Below, piece by piece: positions 17,197-28,151 of a stretch of DNA of 64,000 bases. The DNA comes from Clostridia bacterium. Its GTDB lineage: Bacteria > Bacillota > Clostridia > Peptostreptococcales > Anaerovoracaceae. The notes beneath the pieces are model-generated. The model was not told where the DNA came from. It did no database searches and was given only the letters and a program-made list of their open reading frames with translations. Position 1 is the first letter of the stretch. Every line of letters starts with the position of its first letter. The position numbers and the translations under genes are program-made. The DNA lies in NCBI GenBank assembly GCA_902363595.1, contig CABJAP010000007.1, positions 1 through 64,000 on the forward strand, given 5' to 3'.

Positions 17197-18183
17197 TTAC
17201 CATTCTATAATGGCCGCAGCGGCACAGAGCCCGCCGCCAAATCCCATGACTGCAATTTTATCGCCTTTCTCCATTTTACCAGTTTTTGAAAGGTCATACA
17301 ATGCCATTGGAATACTTGCTGAAGAAACATTGGCGCTCTTGTTGATGCTGATCTGAAATTTTTCGATGGGTTGATTGAGCCTTTTGGCCGCTGCTTCCAT
17401 GATACGGCCGTTGGCCTGATGGGGAACGAACCAGTCGATATCGTCCAGCTCCAATCCCGCCTGCTTTAGCGCTTCCATGGTCACCTCTTCAATGGAGTTG
17501 ACCGCGAATTTGAACACTGCTTTGCCTCGCAGCGCCAGGTGCTGGGGTTGATTCTCATCCTTATAGAACGGCGTCTGATGATATTCTTTGCCGCAGGTCA
17601 GCACGCCCTTTTGGTCATCGTAATTTTTTAAGTATGTAGCCAGAATACCCGGCCGTTTTGGATTGTTCTCCAGTACCGCCGCCCCGGCTCCATCTCCAAA
17701 CAATATGCAGCTGGAACGTTCTTTCCAGTTGGTAATCCTTGAAAGCCGCTCGGCCCCGATCACCAGCGCCCTCTGAATATTCATGGTGCCCGCACCGGGC
17801 GCGGCGCCGTTTTTCATCAGCGCCTCCGCACACCAAATCCCGTACATAAACCCGCTGCACGCCGCATTTATGTCAAAAGCGACGGCATGATCAAGCCCTA
17901 ATCGCATTTTTACCTGTGCGCTAGTTACCGGCACCATGGCATCCGGCGTGACGGTAGCCACCAGCACCAGACCGATGGAGTCACGGTCGATGTTGCCCAG
18001 AGCTTCTTCTGCTGCTTTGCACGCCAGGTCAGTTCCTGACTCACCGGCTGCGATGTGCCTCTGCTCGATGCCGGTCCGTTCGATGATCCAGGTGTGATCG
18101 GTATCTACCAGGTCGGAAATGTCGTCATTTGTCACGACTTTTTCCGGCAGACATTTCCCTAATCCTACAATTTCTACGCCCAA
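17197..18183 (-). CDS. fabH: 3-oxoacyl-ACP synthase III FabH
   Basis: A 328-residue initiating condensing enzyme joining acetyl- or branched acyl-CoA with malonyl-ACP. The Cys-His-Asn triad is present: Cys109 (NAACSGFMYG), His255 (VPHQANGR) and Asn285. The start is a TTG with AAAGGAGG before it, leaving MGVEIVGLGKCLPEKVV, the expected N-terminus. It is the first gene of the operon, directly behind the FabT box and promoter. No acpP follows it, unlike most clostridial fab operons. Confidence 0.95.
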   Translation of the reverse strand: MGVEIVGLGKCLPEKVVTNDDISDLVDTDHTWIIERTGIEQRHIAAGESGTDLACKAAEEALGNIDRDSIGLVLVATVTPDAMVPVTSAQVKMRLGLDHAVAFDINAACSGFMYGIWCAEALMKNGAAPGAGTMNIQRALVIGAERLSRITNWKERSSCILFGDGAGAAVLENNPKRPGILATYLKNYDDQKGVLTCGKEYHQTPFYKDENQPQHLALRGKAVFKFAVNSIEEVTMEALKQAGLELDDIDWFVPHQANGRIMEAAAKRLNQPIEKFQISINKSANVSSASIPMALYDLSKTGKMEKGDKIAVMGFGGGLCAAAAIIEW

Positions 18184-18224
18184 ATCGTCCTCCTTTTGAA
18201 ATTAATTTACTTCTAAAACAAAAT

Positions 18225-18241
18225 ACTTTGATAATCAAACT
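18225..18241 (-). promoter_or_regulatory. FabT-type operator
   Basis: The 17-mer AGTTTGATTATCAAAGT (minus strand) matches the known FabT consensus AnTTTGATTATCAAAnT at nearly every position. It sits just downstream of the -10, where a bound repressor would block initiation of the fab operon. Confidence 0.85.
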
Positions 18242-18250
18242 ATTTATTTA

Positions 18251-18278
18251 ATTATAGTTTATTTTCAAAAAAAGTCAA
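18251..18278 (-). promoter_or_regulatory. fab operon promoter
   Basis: Minus-strand TTGACT (18273-18278), 16-nt spacer, TATAAT (18251-18256). The predicted start is close to the FabT box. Confidence 0.8.
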
Positions 18279-18316
18279 TGTTTTTGTTGAGTCTTTGACC
18301 GTTGTAAAAACCTTCC

Positions 18317-18345
18317 TTGCAAGTTGTCCGCCTTTTGGGTATAAT
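18317..18345 (+). promoter_or_regulatory. Promoter of the ABC-F gene
   Basis: TTGCAA, 17-nt spacer, TATAAT, about 47 nt before the chosen start codon. It is divergent from the fab promoter. Confidence 0.75.
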
Positions 18346-18391
18346 CTGCTTTGCGGCTATATTTGGATGCCGTTTGAGCAAAGGAGCAGGT

Positions 18392-19948
18392 ATGAGTATT
18401 TTAACAGTTGAACATTTATCCCATGGCTTTGGCGACAGGGCCATTTTTAACGACGTATCCTTCCGTCTGCTGGCCGGTGAGCACATCGGACTTGTGGGCG
18501 CCAACGGAGAAGGAAAGTCTACGTTTATGAATATTGTCACCGGCAAGCTGGCGCCGGATGAAGGAAAGGTGGAGTGGGCCAAGAACTGCCGCATCGGTTA
18601 CTTGGATCAGCACACGGTTCTGCAAAAAGGCATGACCATGCGGGATGTGCTCAAGTCGGCCTTTTCCTGGCTCTTTGAGATGGAGGCGCGCATGAACCAG
18701 ATCTGCGACCAGCTGGGATCGGCCGATGAGTCGGAGATGGACATGCTCATGGAAGAGCTGGGAGAAATTCAGGATATGCTGACCATGCACGATTTTTATA
18801 TCATCGATGCCAAGGTGGAAGAGGTGGGAAGAGCCCTGGGCCTTACGGACATCGGTCTGGACAAGGATGTGTCTGATCTGTCCGGCGGCCAGAGGACAAA
18901 GGCCCTGCTGGCAAAGCTGCTTTTGGAAAAGCCGGATATCCTCCTGCTGGACGAGCCGACCAATTATCTAGATGAAGAGCATATTGAGTGGCTGAAGCGG
19001 TATTTGCTTGATTACGAAAATGCCTTTATTCTCATCTCCCACGATATTCCTTTTTTAAACAGTGTCATCAATCTGGTCTATCATATGGAAAATCAGCGGC
19101 TGGACCGTTATGTGGGCGATTACGACAAATTCCAGGAGGTCTATGCGGTGAAAAAGGCCCAGCTGGAGGCTGCGTACAAGCGTCAGCAGCAGGAAATCAG
19201 TGAGCTGAAGGATTTCGTGGCCAGAAACAAGGCCCGGGTGGCGACCCGCAATATGGCCATGTCCCGGCAGAAAAAGCTGGATAACATGGAACGGATCGAG
19301 CTGGCGTCTGAAAAACCCAAGCCGGAATTTAACTTCCAGAAAGGGCGCACTTCGGGGAAGGTGTTGTTTGAGACTCGGGAGCTGGTGATCGGCTATGATG
19401 AGCCTTTGTCCAAACCGCTGAATCTTTCCATGGAGCGGGGACAGAAAATTGCCTTGATCGGCGCCAACGGCATCGGCAAGACCACGCTGCTGAAAAGTAT
19501 CCTGGGTCTCATCCCGCCCCTTTCCGGGAAATGCGAGCTGGGTGATTATCTGCAGATCGGTTATTTTGAACAGGAGATGGCGCCGGGAAACACCAATACC
19601 TGCATTCAGGAAATGTGGAATGAGTTTCCGGGCATGAATCAGTTCGAGGTGCGGGCGGCGCTGGCAAAGTGCGGGCTGACCACCAAACATATTGAAAGCC
19701 AGGTGCGGGTTCTCTCCGGGGGCGAGCAGGCGAAAGTGCGGCTCTGCAAGCTGATCAACCGGGACAGCAATCTTTTGCTGCTGGACGAACCGACCAATCA
19801 TCTGGATGTGGATGCCAAGGCGGAGCTAAAGCGGGCTTTGGTGGATTATAAAGGAAGCTTGCTTCTGATCTGTCACGAGCCGGAATTCTATCAGGATGTG
19901 GTGACGGATGTCTGGGATTGCAGCAAATGGACGACCAAGCTGGTTTAA
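18392..19948 (+). CDS. ABC-F family ribosome-associated ATPase
   Basis: 518 residues starting at the ATG after AAAGGAG; an in-frame upstream ATG at 18317 lies inside the promoter and is rejected. Two ABC domains lack membrane segments. Walker A sites are GANGEGKST and GANGIGKTT, signatures LSGGQRTK and LSGGEQAK, and both Walker B motifs read LLLDEPTN. A charged interdomain linker lies at about 240-310. ABC-F proteins act on the ribosomal E site as translation factors (EttA/Uup/YkpA-like) or, in some branches, antibiotic-protection factors. The short linker and chromosomal setting favour a housekeeping member. It is transcribed alone. Confidence 0.92.
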   Translation: MSILTVEHLSHGFGDRAIFNDVSFRLLAGEHIGLVGANGEGKSTFMNIVTGKLAPDEGKVEWAKNCRIGYLDQHTVLQKGMTMRDVLKSAFSWLFEMEARMNQICDQLGSADESEMDMLMEELGEIQDMLTMHDFYIIDAKVEEVGRALGLTDIGLDKDVSDLSGGQRTKALLAKLLLEKPDILLLDEPTNYLDEEHIEWLKRYLLDYENAFILISHDIPFLNSVINLVYHMENQRLDRYVGDYDKFQEVYAVKKAQLEAAYKRQQQEISELKDFVARNKARVATRNMAMSRQKKLDNMERIELASEKPKPEFNFQKGRTSGKVLFETRELVIGYDEPLSKPLNLSMERGQKIALIGANGIGKTTLLKSILGLIPPLSGKCELGDYLQIGYFEQEMAPGNTNTCIQEMWNEFPGMNQFEVRAALAKCGLTTKHIESQVRVLSGGEQAKVRLCKLINRDSNLLLLDEPTNHLDVDAKAELKRALVDYKGSLLLICHEPEFYQDVVTDVWDCSKWTTKLV

Positions 19949-20243
19949 GGCCGCCGGGTGACGGCTACGCTTTGCAAGGTGGAGTTTTGGGGAATATGGG
20001 GTGCCTCGGGGCTGGCGCATCATGGAGCAGTGGTGTCTGGGATGCCTTGGGCGCTTCAGATTACCTTTTTGGGTTTTTTTGAGTTTAGGGGGCGGGTCTC
20101 GGGGTACTTTGAGGGTGCCCCGAGTTGCCGCAGGAAAAAAGCGAGAATTTTATTGAAAATTTACCGGATTTTTACCTTTGTTGAAATTTGGTGCCGCGCA
20201 AAGCAAGAAGGCCGCCTGCAGAATAGTGTCGAAATTGTCGAAT

Positions 20244-20891
20244 TTAAATCAGCAGCTTCAGCAGATCGTCCGCTTGATCGATGATATAATCCGGCCTGTT
20301 GGGGCCGGTCTTTTCTTCTTCGCTCACCGCCATGGCCCAGCTCACCAGCACCGACTTGACGCCGGCATTTTTCGCGCAGAGGATATCGAACATGGTATCC
20401 CCCAGCATAATACTCTTTTCCGGTACAGAGCCCAGCTTTTCCAGGGCAATGTTAATAGGCTCCGGATCCGGTTTATGTTTATCCGTATCATCGGCAGTCA
20501 CGACGGTATCAAAGTATTCCATGATTCCGTACTTTTCCATTCCCTGCTCTGTGGTCCTTCTTAGTCTGGAAGTAACCATGCCCAGCTTATATCCCCGCTT
20601 TTTCAGCTCTGCGATCAGTTCCTTCATCCCGGGGAACAGGGAAATCAGCTCGCCAAAATTGTCATAATGGTAACTCCGATAAACCTGAATCGACTCTTCC
20701 ACCGGTACATTGGGAAAGAGCTTTTCCATGGTCACTTGCAGCGGTTCCCCAAAGGTGGCGATAATTTTCGCCTCGTCCTCTTCCCGGTTTTCCAGGGTTC
20801 TGAAAGTATGCTGCCAGGAATTGATGATTACATCGTTGGTATTCATCACCGTTCCGTCAAAATCAAATAGTACAGTATCTATTTTACTCAT
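20244..20891 (-). CDS. ppaX: HAD phosphatase, PpaX/Gph-like
   Basis: A 215-residue HAD subclass I hydrolase. It has nucleophile motif DFDGTVMNT at the N-terminus, a helical cap, MVTSR as motif II, Lys in KHKPDPEP and the acidic pair in MLGDTMFD. Members include pyrophosphatase PpaX and phosphoglycolate phosphatase; the cap sequence resembles PpaX most, but substrate cannot be fixed by eye. It is monocistronic with its own promoter. The ~300 nt before it (from the ABC-F stop) holds only a 7-bp hairpin at 20098-20124. Confidence 0.8.
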   Translation of the reverse strand: MSKIDTVLFDFDGTVMNTNDVIINSWQHTFRTLENREEDEAKIIATFGEPLQVTMEKLFPNVPVEESIQVYRSYHYDNFGELISLFPGMKELIAELKKRGYKLGMVTSRLRRTTEQGMEKYGIMEYFDTVVTADDTDKHKPDPEPINIALEKLGSVPEKSIMLGDTMFDILCAKNAGVKSVLVSWAMAVSEEEKTGPNRPDYIIDQADDLLKLLI

Positions 20892-20920
20892 AATGATTCT
20901 CCTTTTACATGCTGCCTATT

Positions 20921-20949
20921 ATTATAGGACGGAACCGAAAGTTTTGCAA
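20921..20949 (-). promoter_or_regulatory. ppaX-like gene promoter
   Basis: Minus-strand TTGCAA (20944-20949), 17-nt spacer, TATAAT (20921-20926), 30 nt before the start. Confidence 0.75.
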
Positions 20950-21164
20950 TGGGCGGCAGACAGAATTGGGAAAGGTTTGGTTTTTGGAGGCGGTGGCCTA
21001 ACGAAAACAAGGAATTTTGAATGAAGTTAGTGTAAAGGCAGATGTCTGGCAGGTTTGGGCCAGGTGCATGAAGTAAGACGTTTCTTCTACGAAAAAAGGC
21101 CGCCTCTATAGGCGGAGACCCATAAGGAAGTAAAAAGTGTTTTGGTCGGAACCGGCGTGTTAAG

Positions 21165-23117
<1,953 letters not shown>

Positions 23118-23128
<11 letters not shown>

Positions 23129-23468
23129 TGGCGTCCCTCCTTTTGTCAACAGGCAAATTCAATGTGATAATAGCTGGCCTGCCGAAGCCCTGTTTCCGGC
23201 GGACGATCAGGCCGCAGGATTCTAGTTCGTGAAACGCCCGTGTTGCTACCTGCCTGCTCCGGCGGAGTTTCGCTTTGGCGTCCTCCACAGTGAAGTACAA
23301 GCGGATGGTCCCATCCGCTTCGATATAGCCTTTCTTTCTGGAAATCCCTGCCCGGTCCAAAAGCAGGGCGTACAGCACCTTGGCGTCATTGGATAAGTCC
23401 AGGGGAATAAGGGAACGTGGGAAAATGATGTAAGACGAAATCTCCGTATCTGTTTTGAATGGAATCAT
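23118..23468 (-). CDS. RepA_N-domain replication initiator, short form
   Basis: 116 residues. It has the RepA_N winged-helix pattern IPLDLSNDAKVLYALLLDRAGIS..KGYIEADGTIRLYFTVEDAKAKLRRSRQVATRA, followed by LIVRRKQGFGRPAIITLNLP. Plasmid RepA_N proteins are about 300 residues, so only the N-terminal DNA-binding domain is present. Short versions occur in integrative elements and may serve in element replication or regulation. Direct repeats resembling iterons lie 200-300 nt upstream, supporting a DNA-binding role. Whether it is complete or truncated is not certain. Confidence 0.75.
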
Positions 23469-23658
23469 AAATTCTCCTTCCTATCCATCGACACGATAGA
23501 TAGATTGATATTGACTGTTTTGTATTTAACTTTTTCTTATTAACTACCGTCTAAATCCGGGCTGTCAGAGAGGCGGGAAAGCTGCGGACTGAAAAACAGG
23601 ATATGGACGTTTCAGAGCGTCAGCTTTGCCATGTTCTGAAAAACCAATCCTGGATATT

Positions 23659-23771
23659 CCCGTTTAGGAGGTAAAATGAGGCGGCAGCCTATATGTACGC
23701 AACTTGCTGCCTGTTCGGGAAAATCCCGTTTAGGTCAAGAGCCTGTTCGGACAATTAGAAGTCCGTTTGGG
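23659..23771 (+). repeat. Iteron-like direct repeats beside the RepA_N gene
   Basis: CCCGTTTAGG occurs at 23659-23668 and 23725-23734, with a variant CCGTTTGGG at 23763-23771. CCTGTTCGG occurs at 23710-23718 and 23742-23750. The two motifs alternate, giving two imperfect units of roughly 25-30 nt. The 23469-23830 interval otherwise holds only the small frame at 23676. Confidence 0.5.
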
Positions 23772-23819
23772 ATAGGTATAAGGGATTTATCCCTCTATCC
23801 CATTGACCGGCGCTTATAA
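23676..23819 (+). CDS. Possible 47-codon open frame
   Basis: ATG preceded by AGGAGGTAAA, a strong ribosome site, opens a 47-codon frame to TAA. The peptide is basic, with no domain or membrane segment, and is opposite in strand to its neighbours. It covers the direct repeats, so the reading frame may be incidental. Confidence 0.25.
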   Translation: MRRQPICTQLAACSGKSRLGQEPVRTIRSPFGIGIRDLSLYPIDRRL

Positions 23820-23830
23820 AGCCTACAGAA

Positions 23831-24220
23831 TCAATGGTTTTTCTCCCCTAATTGTCCACAGGCAACCCGCCTTTTCCGGTCGCTGGCTGTTTTCTGCCTG
23901 CGGTGAATAATGGCGGCGCAGACCTTACAGTATTTTGCCCGGTTGGAACCGGGGAGAAAGGATTGGCCACAGACAGTACACCGTTTATGTTCCTTCCGGT
24001 AAAGCAAAGCAGCCGCCAGAGGTTCATCCAAGGGCAGGACAGCGGCACGGAACCACCTGCACAGCAGGGAGTAGGAAATGCTCTGCACGCACACGCATTC
24101 TTCTCCATCGTCAAGGGCAAGGCAGTTCCCGCTCTCATAGTTGCAGCACTGATGAACCAGCTTTCTGGCTCTGCGGTAATGGGAATAGGTCATGATGGGG
24201 ATTTTTTCTTTGATTTCCAT
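23831..24220 (-). CDS. Cysteine-rich VLP domain protein
   Basis: A 129-residue protein with the N-terminal pattern YRRARKLVHQCCNYESGNCLALDDGEECVCVQ and VLPLDEPLAAAL, which defines the cysteine-rich VLP domain of gut integrative elements. A CxxC...CxxC zinc-ribbon tail (CTVCGQSF...YCKVCA) is followed by a basic end. Function is unknown; the genes regularly accompany relaxase/MobC modules. No relaxase is present here, another sign of decay. Confidence 0.8.
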   Translation of the reverse strand: MEIKEKIPIMTYSHYRRARKLVHQCCNYESGNCLALDDGEECVCVQSISYSLLCRWFRAAVLPLDEPLAAALLYRKEHKRCTVCGQSFLPGSNRAKYCKVCAAIIHRRQKTASDRKRRVACGQLGEKNH

Positions 24221-24424
24221 CGCCTCCTTTCAGGCTGTTAAAAAACTCTCCCTATCTATCTGTACATTTTGAAAGCAAAATGACACCCCCTTTTGAAAAT
24301 AAATTTGAGATGGCTCAAAATATCTTTCATATATCCGTACATTTTTCGGGGGATTGTTGCATGGGTAAACACAAAAATATGCTTCTAATAGTCACTTCAT
24401 TTCTCAGAGATTTTTACAGTGGGG

Positions 24425-24476
24425 GGTAAAAATTAAAAAAATACCACCACGACTATTTCAAGCCATGATGGTATTT
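24425..24476 (-). terminator. Terminator of the ABC exporter operon
   Basis: On the minus strand AAATACCA pairs with TGGTATTT around a long loop, followed by a T-rich run (TTTTTTTAATTTTT). Confidence 0.7.
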
Positions 24477-24477
24477 C

Positions 24478-24525
24478 TCAAATTTCAAACTTATAGCCGA
24501 TGCGACGGATAATAAAACCGGAGGA
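24478..24525 (-). pseudogene. C-terminal tail of a response regulator
   Basis: About 16 codons reading ...IIRRIGYKFEI-stop, the characteristic end of an OmpR/VanR winged-helix domain (G-I/Y-GYKFE). They are stranded between the ABC exporter stop and its terminator. The rest of 24221-24535 is AT-rich and shows nothing else. Confidence 0.45.
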
Positions 24526-24535
24526 AACAAAAATT

Positions 24536-26269
24536 TTACGCCAGTTTCCAGCTTTGGCTCTCCGTTTGTAACTTCACCATTCGGGCATACAAGCCGTTTT
24601 GCTTTAACAATTTTTCCGGTGCGCCTTCTTCGGCCACGGTTCCTTCAGAAAGCACCACGATCTTATCTGCCCCGGCTACGGTGCGCATCCGGTGGGCGAT
24701 CACCAGCACCGTCTTATCCGCAATCAGACGGGAGAGGGCAGTTTGAATCAGGGTCTCGTTCTCCACATCGAGGGAAGCGGTTGCTTCATCCAAGAGAATA
24801 ATCGGCGCGTTTTTCAGGAAAGCGCGGGCAATGGAAATACGCTGCCGTTCACCGCCGGAAAGCTCGCAGCCGTTTTCCCCGATGTTGGTATGCCAGCCAT
24901 CCGGCAGCTTTTCGGCAAATTCATCCACATTGGCAAGTTTTGCCGCTGCTAATACCTGTTCGTCGGTTGCATCCTTATTCCCAATTCGTATATTCTCCAA
25001 AATGGTATTGTCAAACAGCGTAACATCCTGAAACACAATGGAGAACAAGGAAAGCAGAGCCTCCGGGTCCATTTTGGAAATATCCATACCTCCCACAGTG
25101 ATTTTTCCCCGGCTCGCATCCCAAAACCTTGCTGCAAGCCGCGATACCGTGGTTTTGCCGCCGCCAGAGGGCCCTACTAAAGCTGTGACTTCGCCCTGTT
25201 TTGCGGTAAAGGAAACATCCTTCAATACGGTTTTTCCTGTGTTGTAAGCAAAGCCTACATGGTCGAAGGTAATATCATAGCCTTTGTTGGAAAGTCTGTT
25301 TTCTCCCTGCTGAATCGGGTGATCGAGAATTTCATTCATGCGGGCGATATTAGTGCGGGTGCTGATAACCGCCGCCAGATTTTGCAACGCCCCTTGCAGC
25401 GGGTCATAGAGCCGTGAAACAACCAGCAGGAACATGAAGAAAGTCAGGACATCGAGGTTGCCGCCTATCAACAGAATAGAGCCTACCAGCGCAACGGTGG
25501 CAATTCCCAGCTTTAATATGAGTGACGCGGACACCACAAAGGCAGCCAACCCAAACTCATTGAGAATGGAACGATATTCCACGGCACGGATTTTCTTTTC
25601 TAAGCCTTTCAGGTATTCTGCTTCGGCATTGTTGGCTTTTAAGTCGCGCACCGTCTCAATGCACTCCTGAATCCCGTCGGCGCAGGCCATCTTTACATCC
25701 ATCGCTTTCTGATTGAGCCGTTCCTGCACCTTGGAGGAGAACCCCACAATGGCAAAGGCCACCGGCAGTACCCACAGCGCCGCTAATGCCATGCGCCAGT
25801 CGAACACCAAAAGGCTAATGGAAATTAAGACAGTGGAGATGATGGAGCCTGCCAGTTCGGGAATAAAATGGGAAAAGCTCTGCTCCAAAAAGGTGCAGTC
25901 GGCCATGATGGTGCTGGTGAGATCCGCCAAATCCTTTTTTCCAAAGAAGGACAGCGGAATCCTCCGAAGTCGTTCGGCCAGCGTAATCCGCCGCACACCG
26001 CTTTCTGTATAAGTGGCAAAGTAGGTGGCGTTGTACTGAAAGTATGTGGTAAGCAGGATCAGGCCGATACACACCACGCAGCCCACGATGTAAAAAGCAA
26101 TTTTTTCGCCGGGTACGCCGCCAGCCATCAAATCGCCTACCAAAAAATACAAGAGGCCCACTGGGAACATAAAGGAAAGATTTTGAAGAACGCAGGCAAG
26201 GCAGCCTTTTACCAGATCCTTCGCCCCCTGCTCGGAAAGGGCATACCGTTTTTGCAGCCGTTTTATCAT
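24536..26269 (-). CDS. ABC exporter-fold transporter, half-transporter B
   Basis: 577 residues from the ATG one nt past the upstream gene's stop; AAGGAGG within that gene's end is the ribosome site. Six membrane helices are followed by an ATPase with Walker A GPSGGGKTT, signature LSGGERQRIS and Walker B IILLDEATASLD. The upstream partner is its paralogue, so the pair is a heterodimer. Exporter-fold pairs include drug exporters and also siderophore importers (YbtPQ/IrtAB type). A DtxR-family regulator and an ECF module in the same element make a metal-related role plausible, but this is inference. Confidence 0.88.
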   Translation of the reverse strand: MIKRLQKRYALSEQGAKDLVKGCLACVLQNLSFMFPVGLLYFLVGDLMAGGVPGEKIAFYIVGCVVCIGLILLTTYFQYNATYFATYTESGVRRITLAERLRRIPLSFFGKKDLADLTSTIMADCTFLEQSFSHFIPELAGSIISTVLISISLLVFDWRMALAALWVLPVAFAIVGFSSKVQERLNQKAMDVKMACADGIQECIETVRDLKANNAEAEYLKGLEKKIRAVEYRSILNEFGLAAFVVSASLILKLGIATVALVGSILLIGGNLDVLTFFMFLLVVSRLYDPLQGALQNLAAVISTRTNIARMNEILDHPIQQGENRLSNKGYDITFDHVGFAYNTGKTVLKDVSFTAKQGEVTALVGPSGGGKTTVSRLAARFWDASRGKITVGGMDISKMDPEALLSLFSIVFQDVTLFDNTILENIRIGNKDATDEQVLAAAKLANVDEFAEKLPDGWHTNIGENGCELSGGERQRISIARAFLKNAPIILLDEATASLDVENETLIQTALSRLIADKTVLVIAHRMRTVAGADKIVVLSEGTVAEEGAPEKLLKQNGLYARMVKLQTESQSWKLA

Positions 26270-26270
26270 G

Positions 26271-28043
26271 TTATTGTACCTCCTTTGCAACCTTCCATTG
26301 AACAGAAGTTTGATAGTCCTGCCACATGCGGCTGAATACGCCGCCTTTTTCCAACAGCTCACGGCTTTTGCCGCTCTCTGTGATCTGCCCGTCCTCAATG
26401 ACATAGATTTGGTCTACGCCAGCCACGGTAGAGAGCCGATGGGCGATCATAATCACCGTTTTCCCCTGTGACAGCTTGGAAAAGGCTGCCTGTACGCGGG
26501 ATTCATTATCCGGGTCGGCAAAGGCGGTGGCCTCGTCTAAGATTACGATAGGCGCATTTTTCAGCATCACGCGGGCAATGGCGATCCGCTGCTGTTCGCC
26601 GCCGGAAAGGTACACACCTTTTGTCCCTATCACGGTGTCTGCGCCCCTCGGCAGCTTTTCCAGAATATCATCGCACTGGGCGTTGTGGAGGGCAGCCATG
26701 ATTTCTTCCCGGGTAGCATCCGGTTTTCCCATGCGCACATTTTCCAAAATCGAGGCTTTGATTAGGCGGCTGTTCTGGAATACAAAAGAAACGGTATTCA
26801 TAAGTTCCTCTTTGGCGATGTTCTTCACATTCACGCCGCCAATCTTCACCTGTCCGCCTTGCGGGTCAAAGAACCGGCAGATCAGATTGGCAAGCGTGGT
26901 CTTGCCACCGCCGGAAGGTCCCACAAAGGCCACCGTCTGCCCTGCGGGAATTGAAAGGGAAATATCCTTGATGACCTCGTTTTTTCCATCATAACTGAAA
27001 TGAACATGGTTAAGCTGTACCGAAGCGCCGTTTGGGTGTTCCGGCTGTGCTACTTCTGCAAGAGGGTTCAAATTCAATACGCTGTCGATTCTATGCAGGG
27101 CATCGTCCACGATCATGGCATTTTCGCTCTGAAACATGATACGGGTAAGGGTGACGGAGATGATGGGCGTGATGATGATGTAGAACATCAAATCCAGCAG
27201 GAAATCCTTCGTAACGCCGCCCCCTGTAAAAATCAACGCACCGGCAATCAGCGCGGCAAAGACGCCGTTGATGGCTGCCGTATAAAACATCATGGGTGCT
27301 CGAAGCTGCTTGGTATAGGCAATCACCCACACCTTATACCTATCAATGGAATCCTTGAATTTTTTGAAGGAGAATATGGTCTGCCCGAAGGTTTTCACAA
27401 CGGGAATCCCCCGTACATACTCCACCGCTTCATTGGACATATCATCGAGAGCGTTTTGGTATTCTTTCATTTTTTCCTGCATTTTCTTTCCGGTCATCGT
27501 CATCATAATCAGAAAGCCCAACAAAACTGGCACAAGGCTCAAAAGTCCCAGCCGCCAGTCGAACACCAGCAGCAGAACCAAAAGGCCGCATGGTGTCGCA
27601 ATGGCATTGGCACGGTCGGGAAGCTGATGCGCCAGATAGGTTTCGGTGGCGGCGCTGGATTCATTGACGATTTTGCGCAGCCTGCCGCTGCCGAATTGCT
27701 CTGCAAACCCCAGCGGCAGCTTTACAATACGCTCCATCGTTTGCAGGCGCAGGTTGGTGGCAATGCGGAACGCCCCTTTGTGGGAACACATCAGAGCGCC
27801 TATGTAGACCAACACCGCGATCACTGCGAACAGCACCGCCATCCAGCCGTTACGGGTCAGGTTTTGCGCATGGCTGAAATCCGGCGCAAATGCCAACACT
27901 TCCTGCATGACCTTCCAGATATAGTAGAAAGGCACTAACGCTATGAGGGCGCTGATGGCCGAAAGCACCCAGGAAGCGTAAGTCAGGTATTTGTGGCCGC
28001 CTGCAACTGCAAGCAACCGTGATAGATTGGATCGTTTTTTCAA
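26271..28043 (-). CDS. ABC exporter-fold transporter, half-transporter A
   Basis: 590 residues with a transmembrane domain (six helices at about 20-310) and an ATPase: Walker A GPSGGGKTT, Q-loop FVFQNSRL, signature LSGGEQQRIA, Walker B IVILDEATAFAD. The residue after Walker B is Asp rather than Glu-Ala-Thr-Ser typical context (FADPDNES), common in YbtPQ/IrtAB-like and related pairs. It is translationally coupled to the next half-transporter. The TetR gene 108 nt upstream probably controls both. Confidence 0.88.
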   Translation of the reverse strand: MKKRSNLSRLLAVAGGHKYLTYASWVLSAISALIALVPFYYIWKVMQEVLAFAPDFSHAQNLTRNGWMAVLFAVIAVLVYIGALMCSHKGAFRIATNLRLQTMERIVKLPLGFAEQFGSGRLRKIVNESSAATETYLAHQLPDRANAIATPCGLLVLLLVFDWRLGLLSLVPVLLGFLIMMTMTGKKMQEKMKEYQNALDDMSNEAVEYVRGIPVVKTFGQTIFSFKKFKDSIDRYKVWVIAYTKQLRAPMMFYTAAINGVFAALIAGALIFTGGGVTKDFLLDLMFYIIITPIISVTLTRIMFQSENAMIVDDALHRIDSVLNLNPLAEVAQPEHPNGASVQLNHVHFSYDGKNEVIKDISLSIPAGQTVAFVGPSGGGKTTLANLICRFFDPQGGQVKIGGVNVKNIAKEELMNTVSFVFQNSRLIKASILENVRMGKPDATREEIMAALHNAQCDDILEKLPRGADTVIGTKGVYLSGGEQQRIAIARVMLKNAPIVILDEATAFADPDNESRVQAAFSKLSQGKTVIMIAHRLSTVAGVDQIYVIEDGQITESGKSRELLEKGGVFSRMWQDYQTSVQWKVAKEVQ

Positions 28044-28151
28044 AGAAAATTCCTCCTTTTCGTTTATTTATGATAAAGAGAACACAAGCGCGTTCTTCTT
28101 ATATCCGTATAAGTTAGTCATTGCTAACCTATGGGCAAAAATTACAGGGCG

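Noticed and set aside
16277..17356. 359-codon plus-strand frame
   Set aside because: Antisense shadow of fabK and fabH, which have full catalytic motifs.
19055..19801. 248-codon minus-strand frame
   Set aside because: Antisense shadow of the ABC-F gene.
23659..23771. CRISPR array
   Set aside because: Repeats are short (9-10 nt), few and irregularly spaced; no cas genes nearby.
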